NCBI GenBank assembly: GCA_003260075.1
Contig: QLIY01000034.1
Location: 291,312-355,311 of the forward strand
Length of the DNA stretch: 64,000 nucleotides
Origin: Phallusia mammillata
Lineage: Eukaryota; Chordata; Ascidiacea; Phlebobranchia; Ascidiidae
Reading direction: 5' to 3'
Position numbers and translations under genes: made by a program. Positions 1 through 10,225 of the stretch are shown piece by piece; within the stretch, counting starts at the first letter, position 1, and each line of letters begins with the position of its first letter. A model generated the notes under the pieces. That model saw only the letters and a list, made by a program, of their open reading frames with translations. It did not search any database and had not been told where the DNA came from.

Positions 1-252
1 TACAATACGTTTGGGTTCGTCTAAAACTCTAAATATCACGTTACCGTTACCAGTACATAACGGCATTTTCAAATCCTGAGATCGTTAAAAGATAGGATTG
101 TATAGGTAGTTAGCGCATTTTAAGTGAAGCAACGGCGTGTCTGTCTCAAGCTGACGTAACGCGCTTTTGTTTTTACGCCTTTACGCTAGTTTATGCGGCT
201 TGTATTTAACTATATTATTGACAATCATGACTGATAATTGAATTGTGTAGAC

Positions 253-671
253 CAGTGCTTTTCAACCGGCGTACACGGTGCTCCCTAGGGTGCACCAAAA
301 TATGCATAGGGTGCACCAGTACGAAAAAGTATACACAGGTGCATCACAAACTTTTATTGAACCATGAATATTTGACTTTCAGAATATTAGAAAAAAGATG
401 TAGCTTTTAACTGAGGTATAAATGAACCTCTGTATTTTTTTTAAATGTTGATGTCTAACACTTTCAGTGTGGTTGACGTATATGTCTACGTCAAAAGACG
501 TTTTGCGTATGGTGCGGATTGACGCTAATTGTGTTTGATCAAAAATGCGGCCTTTATGTATGATTTTTCATATCGTTTTTACCTCAGTTTGCCTTTTAAG
601 TAAACAGGGTGCATGAGTTCGTCACAACAACTTTAAGCGTTCACCAAACCAAAAAAGGTTGAAGAGCACTG
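253..671. mobile_element. hAT-type MITE in the first intron of the left-most NAT gene
   Basis: The ends are inverted copies of one another: CAGTGCTTTTCAACC at the left and GGTTGAAGAGCACTG at the right. They are flanked by a perfect 8-bp target duplication, GTGTAGAC, at 245-252 and 672-679. The 419-bp body contains GGTGCACC-like repeats and no transposase reading frame. The 8-bp duplication and CAGTG ends are typical of hAT elements, so this is a non-autonomous copy. Confidence 0.85.
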
Positions 672-834
672 GTGTAGACAATAGTTGCTTGACGAAAAGT
701 GTTTTAAACTTAAGCATTTATTCAGACACTGCAAAATTGTTTCGATTTCGGCTAAACAACACCAAAATGTTGCCAAACGGACAAGTTCTTTCAAAAGGTT
801 CGGCGAAACGAAACTTTTTACCATCAGTACAAAC

Positions 835-1164
835 CTTAAGCAAAAGGTGGTCATAGGGAGGTTTAAATTCATCCTGGCCCTGCAGAAAACAGCTGCCTTG
901 TAACAGATCAACTTTATACCCAAGTAGCTTCAGGAGTTCGCCAAATATTCCATTTATTTCAAAACAAAACCCACCCCTGCCCACTTCAACTATTTTGTGG
1001 TAAATCTTTTCTAAGTCAAACTGTTTTCCTTCGCCCCCGTACAAGTCCAGTGTATATTGATGTACATGTGTAGCGTTACACCAACACAGCTTTTTAAGGT
1101 TGTCCAAATTTGCGACTCTGCTGCCTTTGTATTCTATACGTTGCAAATATTTCTCAACTTCCAT
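835..1164 (-). CDS. Arylamine N-acetyltransferase, first coding exon only (NAT copy 1, gene runs off the left edge)
   Basis: The exon encodes 110 residues beginning MEVEKYLQRIEY. It carries the NAT active-site motif RGGFCFE with the catalytic cysteine at residue 67 and the catalytic histidine at 106 in the DHLLLK segment. NATs transfer acetyl groups from acetyl-CoA to aromatic amines and hydrazines through this cysteine. The exon ends CTTAAG before a GTTTGT donor, the same position as in the three other copies. The exons that should follow, including the one with the catalytic aspartate, would lie at lower coordinates. I do not find them in bases 1-834, which hold mainly a MITE. The exon is intact; the state of the whole gene cannot be judged. 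Confidence 0.85.
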
Positions 1165-1800
1165 GGTATAGTTCTGCTCAAAAGCAAGTTATGTTTGATT
1201 AGTAACGGTTAAGTTCATAAAGCACGTGGGAATGCTACATTTTTCTTTGGGCAAACTGCAATTTTCTCTTGTAATAACGCGTTTCATTAAGTTTCTTGCA
1301 ATAACTACAGTTTTACGCTGCGATAACTTGCATGTAAACCTTTAGGGAATAAATTGTTTTAACAATTATACCGAACTGGAAGATACAAAACTAAAACACT
1401 TTGTTTGATGTGCACACTTCTTTGCTGCTCTGAAAGTCACTGTTGGCACTTTGCACATCCCATGAAGTATACGAACATTTAGGCGCAATTGTGCGGTTAG
1501 ACGAAAATGTTTACTATTCAAACATTGCTTAGTCAGCCGATACATCAAGTAGTTTGAAGTTTAAACACCACTTCAGTGTATTGCGAATAGTACGGTACAA
1601 CGACGGTTCAAAAGCGCATGTACCTAATATGTTCTATAATTAAGATGAACATTGAGCTGGATTAGCTTGCAATTGCAGCAGATATATATATATATGTATA
1701 AATATGAACCCGCTTCTGTCCAAATCTTAAATCCATTTTTTGCGGTAATATTTCGTTTTGCTTTTTCCAAATAAAATTTTAACACAGCGCACGTTTAAAT

Positions 1801-2088
1801 CATAGTGCGCCATGGCCTATTAAAGCGTTGTACCGAATCAGCTGGTCTTCCAAGTATTCCCATATGGCAAGGCACATGCTAGAAACATCTAGCCTTCTGT
1901 GGGATTCGAACCCTCGACAGGCTCAAGCCTATGTAGCTCAGTTGGTAGAGCGCGAGTCCCGGAAAGACTCCTGTCGTGGGTTCGAATCCCACCGCAGGCT
2001 AGCTTTTCTAGCCCGTGCCTTGCCATATGGGAATGCTTGAAAGACCAGCTGATCCGATACACGCCTCTCCTAGGCCTGGCGTACTATG
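1801..2088. mobile_element. Long foldback (palindromic) element with a tRNA-like sequence at its centre
   Basis: The left arm (about 1801-1920) and right arm (about 1969-2088) are inverted copies of roughly 120 bp with scattered mismatches. The ends read CATAGTGCGCCA and TGGCGTACTATG. Shared inner blocks include TTCCCATATGGCAAGGCAC, and the tRNA T-arm sequence appears in both arms in opposite orientation. The loop contains the tRNA D-arm and anticodon arm. A similar 14-15-base sequence, AGCGCACGTTTAAAT / AGCGCACATTTAAAG, occurs near 1785 and near 2166 and may be a long target duplication. A shorter relative lies at 34126-34233. Confidence 0.75.
1927..1999 (+). pseudogene. tRNA-like sequence inside the foldback element, probably not a functional tRNA
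   Basis: The 73-nt stretch folds as a cloverleaf. Acceptor arms are GCCTATG and CGCAGGC with one A-C mismatch. The D arm is GCTC..GAGC with an AGTTGGTA loop, the anticodon stem is GAGTC/GACTC, and the T arm is GTGGG TTCGAAT CCCAC. The anticodon loop CCGGAAA would place GGA (serine) at the anticodon, but the base before it is C rather than the invariant U. There is one extra base after the D stem, and the long variable arm expected of tRNA-Ser is absent. Its place in a mobile foldback suggests a SINE-like or captured tRNA derivative. Confidence 0.7.
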
Positions 2089-3338
2089 ATGTATCGATAT
2101 GTATGCCGTGATCGCTGGTCTACATCGACGCTCCAGGGCTGAACCCAGTATAAATATGTTTATCTTAGCGCACATTTAAAGTTTAACTATATTGTTAAGC
2201 TTTAGTTTTTAAATAGCAATAGCGCGACAGATTTTGACATTGTCTGGACGGTCCAACGTTTTAAATTTATCGTCATTATGTAGAAATGCTTAGGCACTCA
2301 CGGCCTTGAAAAGTAGCTTTACAAAACAACGAAATTGCCAGGGATGTAGAATAAAACGGAACGTGATGATGACAATTGTTTTGTCGAAATAATTTGTCTT
2401 TGTTTTACTTTACATCGCTGGTAGTTTTGCTTTTAGTAAAGCTAGTGGTGCTGTTTTTCCTGTTACTGCTTGCAGTCATAAATTGGATTTTGATTACTTA
2501 ATGAGAATTTACTGTAAATGTGGATCTGGGTCGTTATAATCTCGTTGTGCGAAAAAAGCCAGAGGCTGCAAATGATTTAAGCATTAAACCAATGTCAACA
2601 AACAACGACTAGCGAACAGGTCACTCTTCTCAATCGTACTTAAATTTGTTTCATAAGCGTTCGGAACACATTGCAATATACAGTAAATTCAAGTGTCATG
2701 TTTTCATGTAGACTGGCGTGGGTTGCCAAAAGATGCAATTGCGTCTGCGTTTTTTTTTTGCGTGCTTGCGTATGCAAGTTTGTTATTGGATTAAGGACAA
2801 ATTAGTAGAAACCATTATGCCAAATTTAAACCTTCACTTTTTTCATATTATGTTATACAATATGTAATAAAAAACCTTGGTGTTCATCAATCATGTTTTG
2901 CCAGACTTGTTCATTAGTGAAACCGAAGGACCTCCCGCTATTCATTAAATCGCCACAATTGTTAACTATTGAATCACTTCCTTGTTCCTTGGGACTTCTA
3001 TGTAGTGTCTGACAGTCTGGTACACATATTAAGGGATTTAAAGGTAACCACTGGGCCGATCGAGCCAAATTTTTACATTACAATCAAGGAAACCATTGAC
3101 TACAATTTCAGCACACTAGGGCTGGCATTTCTGACTTAAAGAATAGGTAATCCTAAAAACAAATATTTCTGGGTGAATTCAACTAAAAGGTACCAAATCA
3201 TTGAAAATACTCTACCAACCAACAAAGTATGGAACTCCTTTATCCTGTGCTTTAGTAGGTAATGAAATAGGATAAATATATGGACAAAAACAATAAGTTG
3301 CATAGATTTACAATTACTTGCAGGATTCTTCTGTTGTT

Positions 3339-4845
3339 TTAGCAAATAATCTCTTTGAAATTTTTGGATTGAAACTTTGGTTCGAAATCAAGAGTAATGC
3401 CGAAATATTTTTTCATAGCATTGTTTATTTCATCTCGACTTATGTTTGTAAGGAGAAAGATCTGTAAACCTAATCTTCTCTGTAAGTACATCTGGAAATA
3501 CCTTCTCATACAGCTTAGTTCCCCATAATACTTTAAGACCAGTTTGAGTAAATATCTGAAAAGTGATGAACTTTTATTAGCCAGGGCACTTATATGGTTA
3601 AAATTATATTTTTTCTCTGGTACATAGTAACAACTGTAATGAATTCTAAAAAAATGAAAATTAATACCATAGACCCCAGTGAGTACATTGTGGTGGTACA
3701 ACAAGCTCTATCACATGCATTGTCTAATATAATTCATTCAATAGGCTTGATTGTGCAAGTTGCAGCTAATGTCCTAGAAAAGTTACATACCACAAAATAC
3801 TATTACAAACCTGTACAAAAGAGTTGACCATTAAAAACCCATCAGGTTGGTTTAAATGGCTATCCTAGCCTTCTTTAAATTCTGGCCACTTGTGTGGAGT
3901 TGTACTGAAAAAAAAAATTATGTCAAAATTTTGGTAATGCAGAAGTAGGCTATAATCCAGTTACCTAAACCGAAACAATATGTTCCAATCCTTTGAAATA
4001 CTGTATTTGCTTATTTTTTCTTTCTTGTTTTCCATAATTCTTTCACCTGCTAAACAAATTATAAATCATGTTTATACAACTAAACTAAAAGTAGGTCAAT
4101 AAGCAGAATTCAACCAACTATGCATGTGGAAAGTTTGCTTGTGTCTTTTTTCTACAATATATGAGTTTTCCCCATCACCATTCGCTTTGCGAAATCGATA
4201 AAGGCCAGACATCTCTTCTTGTGGCTTCATGGGCACCAGTTCCATGGGCATGATAAATGAAGGTGCACCATAACCAACATCAACAATCCAAATTTCTTGC
4301 TTGATTTCAACCTTCAAAACAATAACATTTCTTAACACCTCTTTTGTGTACCCATTATGCTAGCAATGTATTTGAAAGAGCTAAACTTAAAACAAAAATT
4401 TCTCCACAATAACATGATACATGCCAATAGATTTTAGTCCAAATAAGTTAACCACCTATTCTTTACTTGCCATTTAAATAACAATAAGTACAAATACAAT
4501 AACATGTGCACACACCTTCAACAAGAGATGATCAAACGGAGGGTTAAACTTGTCTGGGCCTAACTGAAAACCACTGCCTTGAAGAATTTCAACATTAAAG
4601 CCCAACAAGTTTAGCAGTTCACCAAACAGCCCGTTAAGCTCAAAACAAAACCCGCCCCAACGCTTTTCAACAATTTTATGATAAATCTTCTTCATGTCAA
4701 ACAGTTTTCCTTCGCCTCCAAATAAGTCAAGAGTGAAGTGGGGAACGTGGGATGCATGACACCAACACAATTTTCTTAGATTGTCCAAATTGATATCTCG
4801 GTCACCATCGTATTCTATACGTTTTAAATACCTTTCCACATCCAT
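3339..4845 (-). pseudogene. Arylamine N-acetyltransferase, decayed copy (NAT copy 2)
   Basis: Five exons align with the intact copy at 8136-10225: 4845-4516, 4311-4119, 4046-3965, 3904-3811 and 3555-3339. Exon 1 (110 residues) keeps the cysteine (67) and histidine (106), and exon 2 keeps the aspartate in IVDVGYGAPS. Four features argue against function. The arginine of the RGG-C motif is tryptophan (RWGGFC). Exon 4 has an in-frame TAG at 3865-3867, exactly where the other two copies that include this exon encode Trp (TGG). The exon 2 donor is GTTGGT instead of GTAAGT. The last exon is 217 nt, so its first part and its conserved C-terminal part are in different frames, with the shift near 3430-3455. 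A sequencing error could explain one lesion but hardly all. Confidence 0.85.
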
Positions 4846-6103
4846 GGATTTTCCACATCTTTGTCAAAATTTAGAGTTAAACGTCGAAAAGAGTAATAAT
4901 CAGGGGCATATACATGTATTATTTATTCCGCTTAAGGAAATTTTCCTTGTATGTGCTATGCCGAGCGCGAATACTTAGTTTACACCCCCAACGACCAGTG
5001 GTTGTTTCGTTGCCTATTTCGTTTTCTAATTCAAAACGTAAGCGGCAAAGTACTTTGTCCAGAACTGTGTGCCGGCCCAAACTCGAAAGTGCAAGCCCCC
5101 AAAAAACGTTGGATATGCGACAGGGTGTAGCTAATTCAACCATACATGCCACCACATTCAAACGTATCTAAATCTAGGCGCATGACCAAAGTTTTGTTGC
5201 AAAGTTTCAATCTATTACCATGATGAGCCTTGTCATAATCTGCTGAAACGTACCAATACAATCGTTTGTACTACACGAAACAATTTATTTTCAACGTATC
5301 TGGCATTAAAACAGTAAATACACCATGAAGATTCTTTTAATAATGAAAAAATAATAATATCCGCACAGTCGTCCCAATGTGCAATAATTTCCGTTTTGTT
5401 TCCTGGTGCGGAAAAAAACATGAAAATTGAAACAACTAAATTACTGAGCTGTCGAAACCGTGCTTCTCCGAGCAAAATTCGGTTTGAAATCTAAAACAAC
5501 TCCAAATATTTCACGAATCAAATCTTTCAACACTTTCCACTCTTTAGCTGCATCTTTTCCTGGAAGCATTTCAGTTCGTTTGACTTTCGCAAAGTGGCCC
5601 AAGAAACTGCGTCTCGATAAAGATACTTCCCCACAATAGCAATGACTCGGAGTCGGTAAATCTCTTTAAAAAGATACATTTGCAATTTAAAACCTTCGAA
5701 AATCACGCTGTATAAGCAAGATTTTCCGGTTACCTGAAGAAGCGTATTTGTTCGAAAAAACGACAGTTCGTCGTCGAAATGTTGATTCCATCCTGTCAAA
5801 AACTCTTCGAAACTATGTGGTATATCGCTAACCAAAACAAAAATGAGGGTTAAAAATGTCAAATGTTTGCGAAGTTTTACACAAATACGCCCATTTTCAA
5901 CTTTATTTCCCACTCTGAATCAACCTCGTATTTGCTTAAATGTTGCTTTCTTTGCGTTTCGTTGATTTCATCAGCTTAAGTTTATGTATGTTAAAGTTTG
6001 CAACGATGGATAGTTGAACAGTTTTGTTTTTTGGGCTTTCACAAATTGTGCTGCTTTACCATACAACCAAGGCCTACAAACTGACTGTGCATATTCACTC
6101 ACA

Positions 6104-6247
6104 CATCTAAAATACACAGGATCACTTGGGGCACTGTTACACCAAGTGATATTGAGTGCCACCAAGCGATTTAAAGGTCCAATAAGTGATGTTGAGGTTT
6201 ACCAAGTATTGTTTCGGTGCAGCAAGTGATCCTGTATATTTTACATG
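6104..6247. mobile_element. Short MITE with 20-27-bp inverted termini and repeated CAAGTGAT motifs
   Basis: The left end TAAAATACACAGGATCACTT and the reversed right end TAAAATATACAGGATCACTT differ by one base. Inside, the motif CCAAGTGAT and close variants recur about every 20-25 bases. There is no coding capacity. It lies in the second intron of NAT copy 3. I could not identify a certain target duplication, so the superfamily is open. Confidence 0.7.
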
Positions 6248-6575
6248 AATCGTGGATCCAAAAACACTTCTCTGATCTTTTTGCTTACTGTCAATGATTT
6301 CTTTTCGACGTTTCTCAATAAAGTATTCATGTTGATTTTCCTTTGTTTTCCTCAGGCGATACAGCCCCATTGTTTGTTCTTGAGGAATCATAACTTTCAT
6401 CTTAAGTGGAAGATAAAACGAAGGATACCCGAAACCCACGTCTACTAAACCAGCTCTGGCCGTCGAGAATGACCTTGTGTAAAAAGAACATTTTTAAAGG
6501 AATTAAGGTCTCGAAATACAGGTTCGTTGAATGCTATAACCGGTAAAAACAGATTGGTGTAAAAATAGCTATACA

Positions 6576-6814
6576 CACTAGTGCAGCGGTTCCCAACCTT
6601 TCTGGTGCTGTGACTCATTGGTAACCCTGCCAAGTCGCAGTGACCGCAGGGTAAAATTAGCAGGCTGCATGATAAAATTGACTGTATTTTTTCTCACTAG
6701 TGCAGCGGTTCCCAACCTTTCTGGTGCCGTGACTCATTGGTAACCCTGCCAAGTCGCAGTGACTCCAGGGTAAAATTAGAAGGCTACATGATAAAATTGA
6801 CTGTATTTTTTTCT
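6576..6814. repeat. Tandem duplication of 119 bp at the left end of a MITE
   Basis: Two head-to-tail units start CACTAGTGCAGCGGTT at 6576 and at 6695. They differ at a few bases. The unit includes the 8-bp target duplication plus the first ~110 bp of the hAT element, so it arose after insertion. Confidence 0.85.
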
Positions 6815-6939
6815 CAACAATGAAGTGGTCCATGAGTTTATTTTATTGGGGCTAGTGGTTCATGGCCTGAAACATGTTTGGAACCACTGCCTTATGCGAC
6901 CCCAGTTTGGGATGGCGACTCACGGGTTGAAAACCGCTG
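6584..6939. mobile_element. hAT-type MITE in NAT copy 3 intron 1
   Basis: The ends CAGCGGTTCCCAACC and GGTTGAAAACCGCTG are inverted copies. The 8-bp flanks are CACTAGTG (6576-6583) and CACCAGTG (6940-6947), one mismatch apart. No open frame. The left part is internally duplicated. Confidence 0.85.
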
Positions 6940-8135
6940 CACCAGTGGAACATCATACAAATATAACTAACATAAACGTTTTTTAACGCAGAAAGAAAAC
7001 AAACTAAGAAACCGCTGTTTTTGCTAAAATATGTTTACGTTTTTTATATTGTCAAATTGTTTGTACATCGCTTTTTGACCATATAGCTATATAATCTTGG
7101 AAGGTATTTCAAAAGTAAGTGATTACCATATTTTCTCCAGGTGGGATGAAATTTTAATGGAATGTTTTTACAGTTCCACTGTGAAACACCGATTGCCGTG
7201 TTTTGCCCATTAGCTTAGAACAGTCGATCTACTATAGTTGCAAAACTGTAAAACATGTTTTTATAGGTATACCATTGAATTTTTTTGGCGGTGGTTGGTA
7301 TTTGGGGCTCTTGTGATATATATTATTTTCAGGCATACAAAGATACGACATACATCTACAATTTCATTTAATGCCTTACCTGCAGAAGCATATGGTTAAA
7401 CGAAAAGCTGAATTCGTCTTTTTCCTTCATGTAATACCTGCCTTCTAGCAGAAGTACTTCATAGCCCAATTTTGACAGTAATTTACCGAATAGGCCGTTT
7501 TGCTCGAAACACACTCCACCCCTGCAATCCTCCACTATATTTTTATATATCCTGTCCAATTTAAAAACTCTTCTTGGACCTCCAAACCAATCTAAATTTT
7601 CCTGAGGTACACGACATAAGTTTATCAAGTTTGAAAGATTTGGTTCTTTAGTCCCAAAGTAGTTAATACGTCTCAGGTATCTTTCAACATCAAACGTTGG
7701 TACTTCCTCCATTTTTGAGCTTGCTAATCAACCAATACTTATTTGCGCCACTACGTTACATGCACTTCTGCACCAAAAAATTGACTGTTCGTGCCGTGAT
7801 GTAAAGTTTCAGTGGACCGAATCGTTGACCAATCAGTCAACCGAAAAGACAAATTGTGTTTTTTTGTTTTATTCACAAGTGGCCCAAGGCTATCTACAGG
7901 TAAACTATACTATGTTTACATTTCACGCTTGGGCTGAGCGCAAAACTTTGTTTCCAGCATGTTTCAAATTTTGTGGCAAAAAAGTAGTCGTGTTTCCATG
8001 TAAGTAATATGAACTGACATAAAAACTGTTTGATGTCTTAACTTTTTTAAATGCATGACATTGCTGTTGCAAATTCAGACTCAGTTTGATCAATCAGACA
8101 TCCTTTTTTCTTGAACTCTTGCATTGGATGTTAAT

Positions 8136-10225
8136 TTAAATCAGATGGTTTCGAGCTAAATTTGGCTTGAAATCTAAAACAATTCTGAATTTTTCACGAA
8201 TTAAATCTTTCAACACATTCCACTCTTTAGCTACATCTTTTCCTGGCAGCATTTCAGTTCGTTTGACTTTTTCGGAAAGTGGCCCAAGAAACTCCGTCTC
8301 GATGAAGATACTTCCCCACAATAGCAATGACCCCGAGTCGGTAAATCTCTTCAAAAAGAAATATTTGTAATTTATAACCCTTTGACAACACAGTAAACAA
8401 ACAAAGTTTTCTCTGAAGGCTAACCTGAACAAGCGTATTTGTTCGAAAGAACGACACTTTGTCTTCAAAATGTGTCTTCCATCCTGGCAAAAATTCTTCA
8501 AACGTGTGTGGTATATCGCTAATAAAAACAGGTAGATATAGCCCACGTTTGATTGGTCCATTAGTTGTTAAGTTTCGCACAAACATGGATGATTATTATT
8601 TTTAAAAGTTCACCTGTATATAAACTTTATTTCCCACTCTGGATCAATCTCGTATTTGCTTAGTTGTTGCTTGCTTTGCTTGCTCTTTATTTCACCAGCT
8701 ATAGGTAGTGTATTAACATCTTTACCGGTTGATATTTTGACGAGAATTCAGACAATTGTTTACCATGTATTGTTTTATACATTCTCCAACAAAAGCACGT
8801 TAAATTAGCAGTTTTGATTGAAATTTAAATCATTACCTTTTTGCCTCATCTGTAAGGGCCACGCTAGTTTGCGAGATACGTTACAAAACTGAAATATTGA
8901 ATTTAACTTACAGTCCATATCTCTGATTTCTTTGCGACGTTTCTCAAGGAAGTATTCATGTTCATTTCCCTTAACCTTTCTCATGCGATATATTCCCGTC
9001 GTTTGTTCCTGAGAAGTCATAACTTCCATCTTGAGTGGCAGATAAAAAGACGGAAATCCGAAACGCACGTCTACTAACCAGTCCTGACCTTCGAGGGTAA
9101 CCTTATTTACAAAAAAACTTTGCTACATCAGACACCGTAAAGGCGCGACAGACATTGTCATATGGAGTTAAACAGTATTTTAACCATCTTTATGCTACAC
9201 GGCATAGGTAAATCTAGCCTTAGATTTGAACACAAGATTATTAAAAATATAAAACTTTTGTACTACATGGTCAGTGGCGTAGCCAGGGAGGGGCCAAAGG
9301 GGCCATGGCCCCTCCCAAATTTTCAAAGTTGTACATTGATAAACTTTAATTTAGTGTAGTTTCGTCCCTCATCATTGTGGTTTCGTCTCTCAACTATCAA
9401 AGGAATATATAAATTACTAAAAATGGCTTTTGTCACCAAATTGTAAGCCGAAATTCATGCTTTTTATAGTTATGCAGACATGGAATTAATCAATAAAGCG
9501 TATGGCTATCGTTACGTGTTTGGTAAAAGCACGCCGAGCGTTAGCAAAAAGTTGTATAAGACAACAAATTATTTGGCCCCTCCCAAAAGTTTTGGCTGCC
9601 TACGCCACTGTACATGGTTAGCTGTTGTTGTATCCGTAACGACAGTAAAACGAAGTTTCGTTTACATAATCTAGTTGATTTCGTTGAAAATAGGCAAAAT
9701 CAGATATAGCTTTGTTTAAATTGTTCCGATCTATGTGGTGGATCATACAACTTTGTTAAAGGGTAGAAGGTTTTTTGCAACTCAGTGAAAGAGAACAGTA
9801 AAATCGCCGAATCCTAATATCAAACAAAGCATAGCATAGCTGAAATAAATAAAAATCGGTTTATTACAATCCCTTACCTGCAGAAGCATATGGTTGAATG
9901 GAAAGCTGAATTCGTCTTTTTCCTGCATGTAATATCTGCCTTCTAGCAATACAACGTTATAGCCCAACTTTGATAGCAATTTACCGAAAAGTCCGTTCTG
10001 TTCATAACATACACCACCTCTGCCTTCTTCAACAGTATTTTTGTATATTCTGTCCAAGTCTGGAGCCCTTAGTTGGCCTCCAAACCAATCTAGATTTTCT
10101 TCTGGTACATTCGTTGCATGACAACGACACAAGCTTGTCAAGTTGGTAAAATTAGGTTCTTTTGTTCCAGAATAGTTTATACGTCTCAGATATTTGTCAA
10201 CATTAAACACTGGTTCTTTCTCCAT
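8136..10225 (-). CDS. Arylamine N-acetyltransferase, intact five-exon gene (NAT copy 4)
   Basis: Exons are 10225-9878, 9101-8912, 8698-8614, 8518-8425 and 8348-8136. They total 930 nt, giving 309 residues, close to the 290 of human NAT1/NAT2, and all phases agree. The start is the Met of MEKEPVFNVDKYL, aligned with the other copies; an upstream in-frame Met at 10342 adds 39 residues without NAT similarity. The catalytic triad is Cys73 (RGGVCYEQN), His112 (FNHMLLQ) and Asp127 (WLVDVRFG), with the same spacing as human Cys68/His107/Asp122. The enzyme is cytosolic and uses acetyl-CoA to acetylate arylamines. Intron 1 holds a MITE at 9272-9610. Of the four copies this is the only one shown to be complete. 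Confidence 0.92.
9272..9610. mobile_element. hAT-type MITE in NAT copy 4 intron 1
   Basis: The ends CAGTGGCGTAGCCAGG and GCCTACGCCACTG are inverted. A perfect 8-bp target duplication TACATGGT lies at 9264-9271 and 9611-9618. The interior contains a second inverted block of GGCCCCTCCC. No transposase frame. Confidence 0.9.

Larger units (their letters stand above)
1165..3338. other. Spacer between NAT copies 1 and 2
   Basis: About 2.2 kb without a convincing gene. It holds a TA microsatellite near 1682 and the foldback element at 1801-2088. A 71-codon minus-strand frame at 2853-3068 has polar, protein-like composition, but I see no family signature or clear splice partner, so I do not call it a gene. 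Confidence 0.6.
5441..7712 (-). pseudogene. Arylamine N-acetyltransferase, decayed copy (NAT copy 3)
   Basis: The exons are 7712-7380, 6473-6289, 5974 to about 5890, 5827-5734 and 5663-5441. Exon 1 keeps RGGVCFEQN and the NHMLLQ histidine but lacks five residues (CHATN in the intact copy) just before the conserved VP-ENL segment. Exon 2 has one extra T at 6445-6449 relative to the intact copy, so the catalytic VDVGFG segment is out of frame with its start. Exon 3 ends in CG where GT is expected. The last exon has lost two bases near 5590, changing frame before its conserved end. Its first two introns contain MITEs at 6584-6939 and 6104-6247. The reading frames between lesions are still long, so decay looks recent. 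Confidence 0.85.

Noticed and set aside
1927..1999. Functional tRNA gene
   Set aside because: C at the U33 position, an extra base after the D stem, an acceptor mismatch, no long variable arm for a GGA anticodon, and location inside a palindromic mobile element.
2853..3068. 71-codon minus-strand frame with protein-like composition
   Set aside because: No family signature, no clear splice partner and no link to the NAT exon pattern.
3430..3520. A ~40-base intron that would rescue the last exon of NAT copy 2
   Set aside because: It would remove a block clearly homologous to the same exon of copy 4; a frameshift explains the data better.
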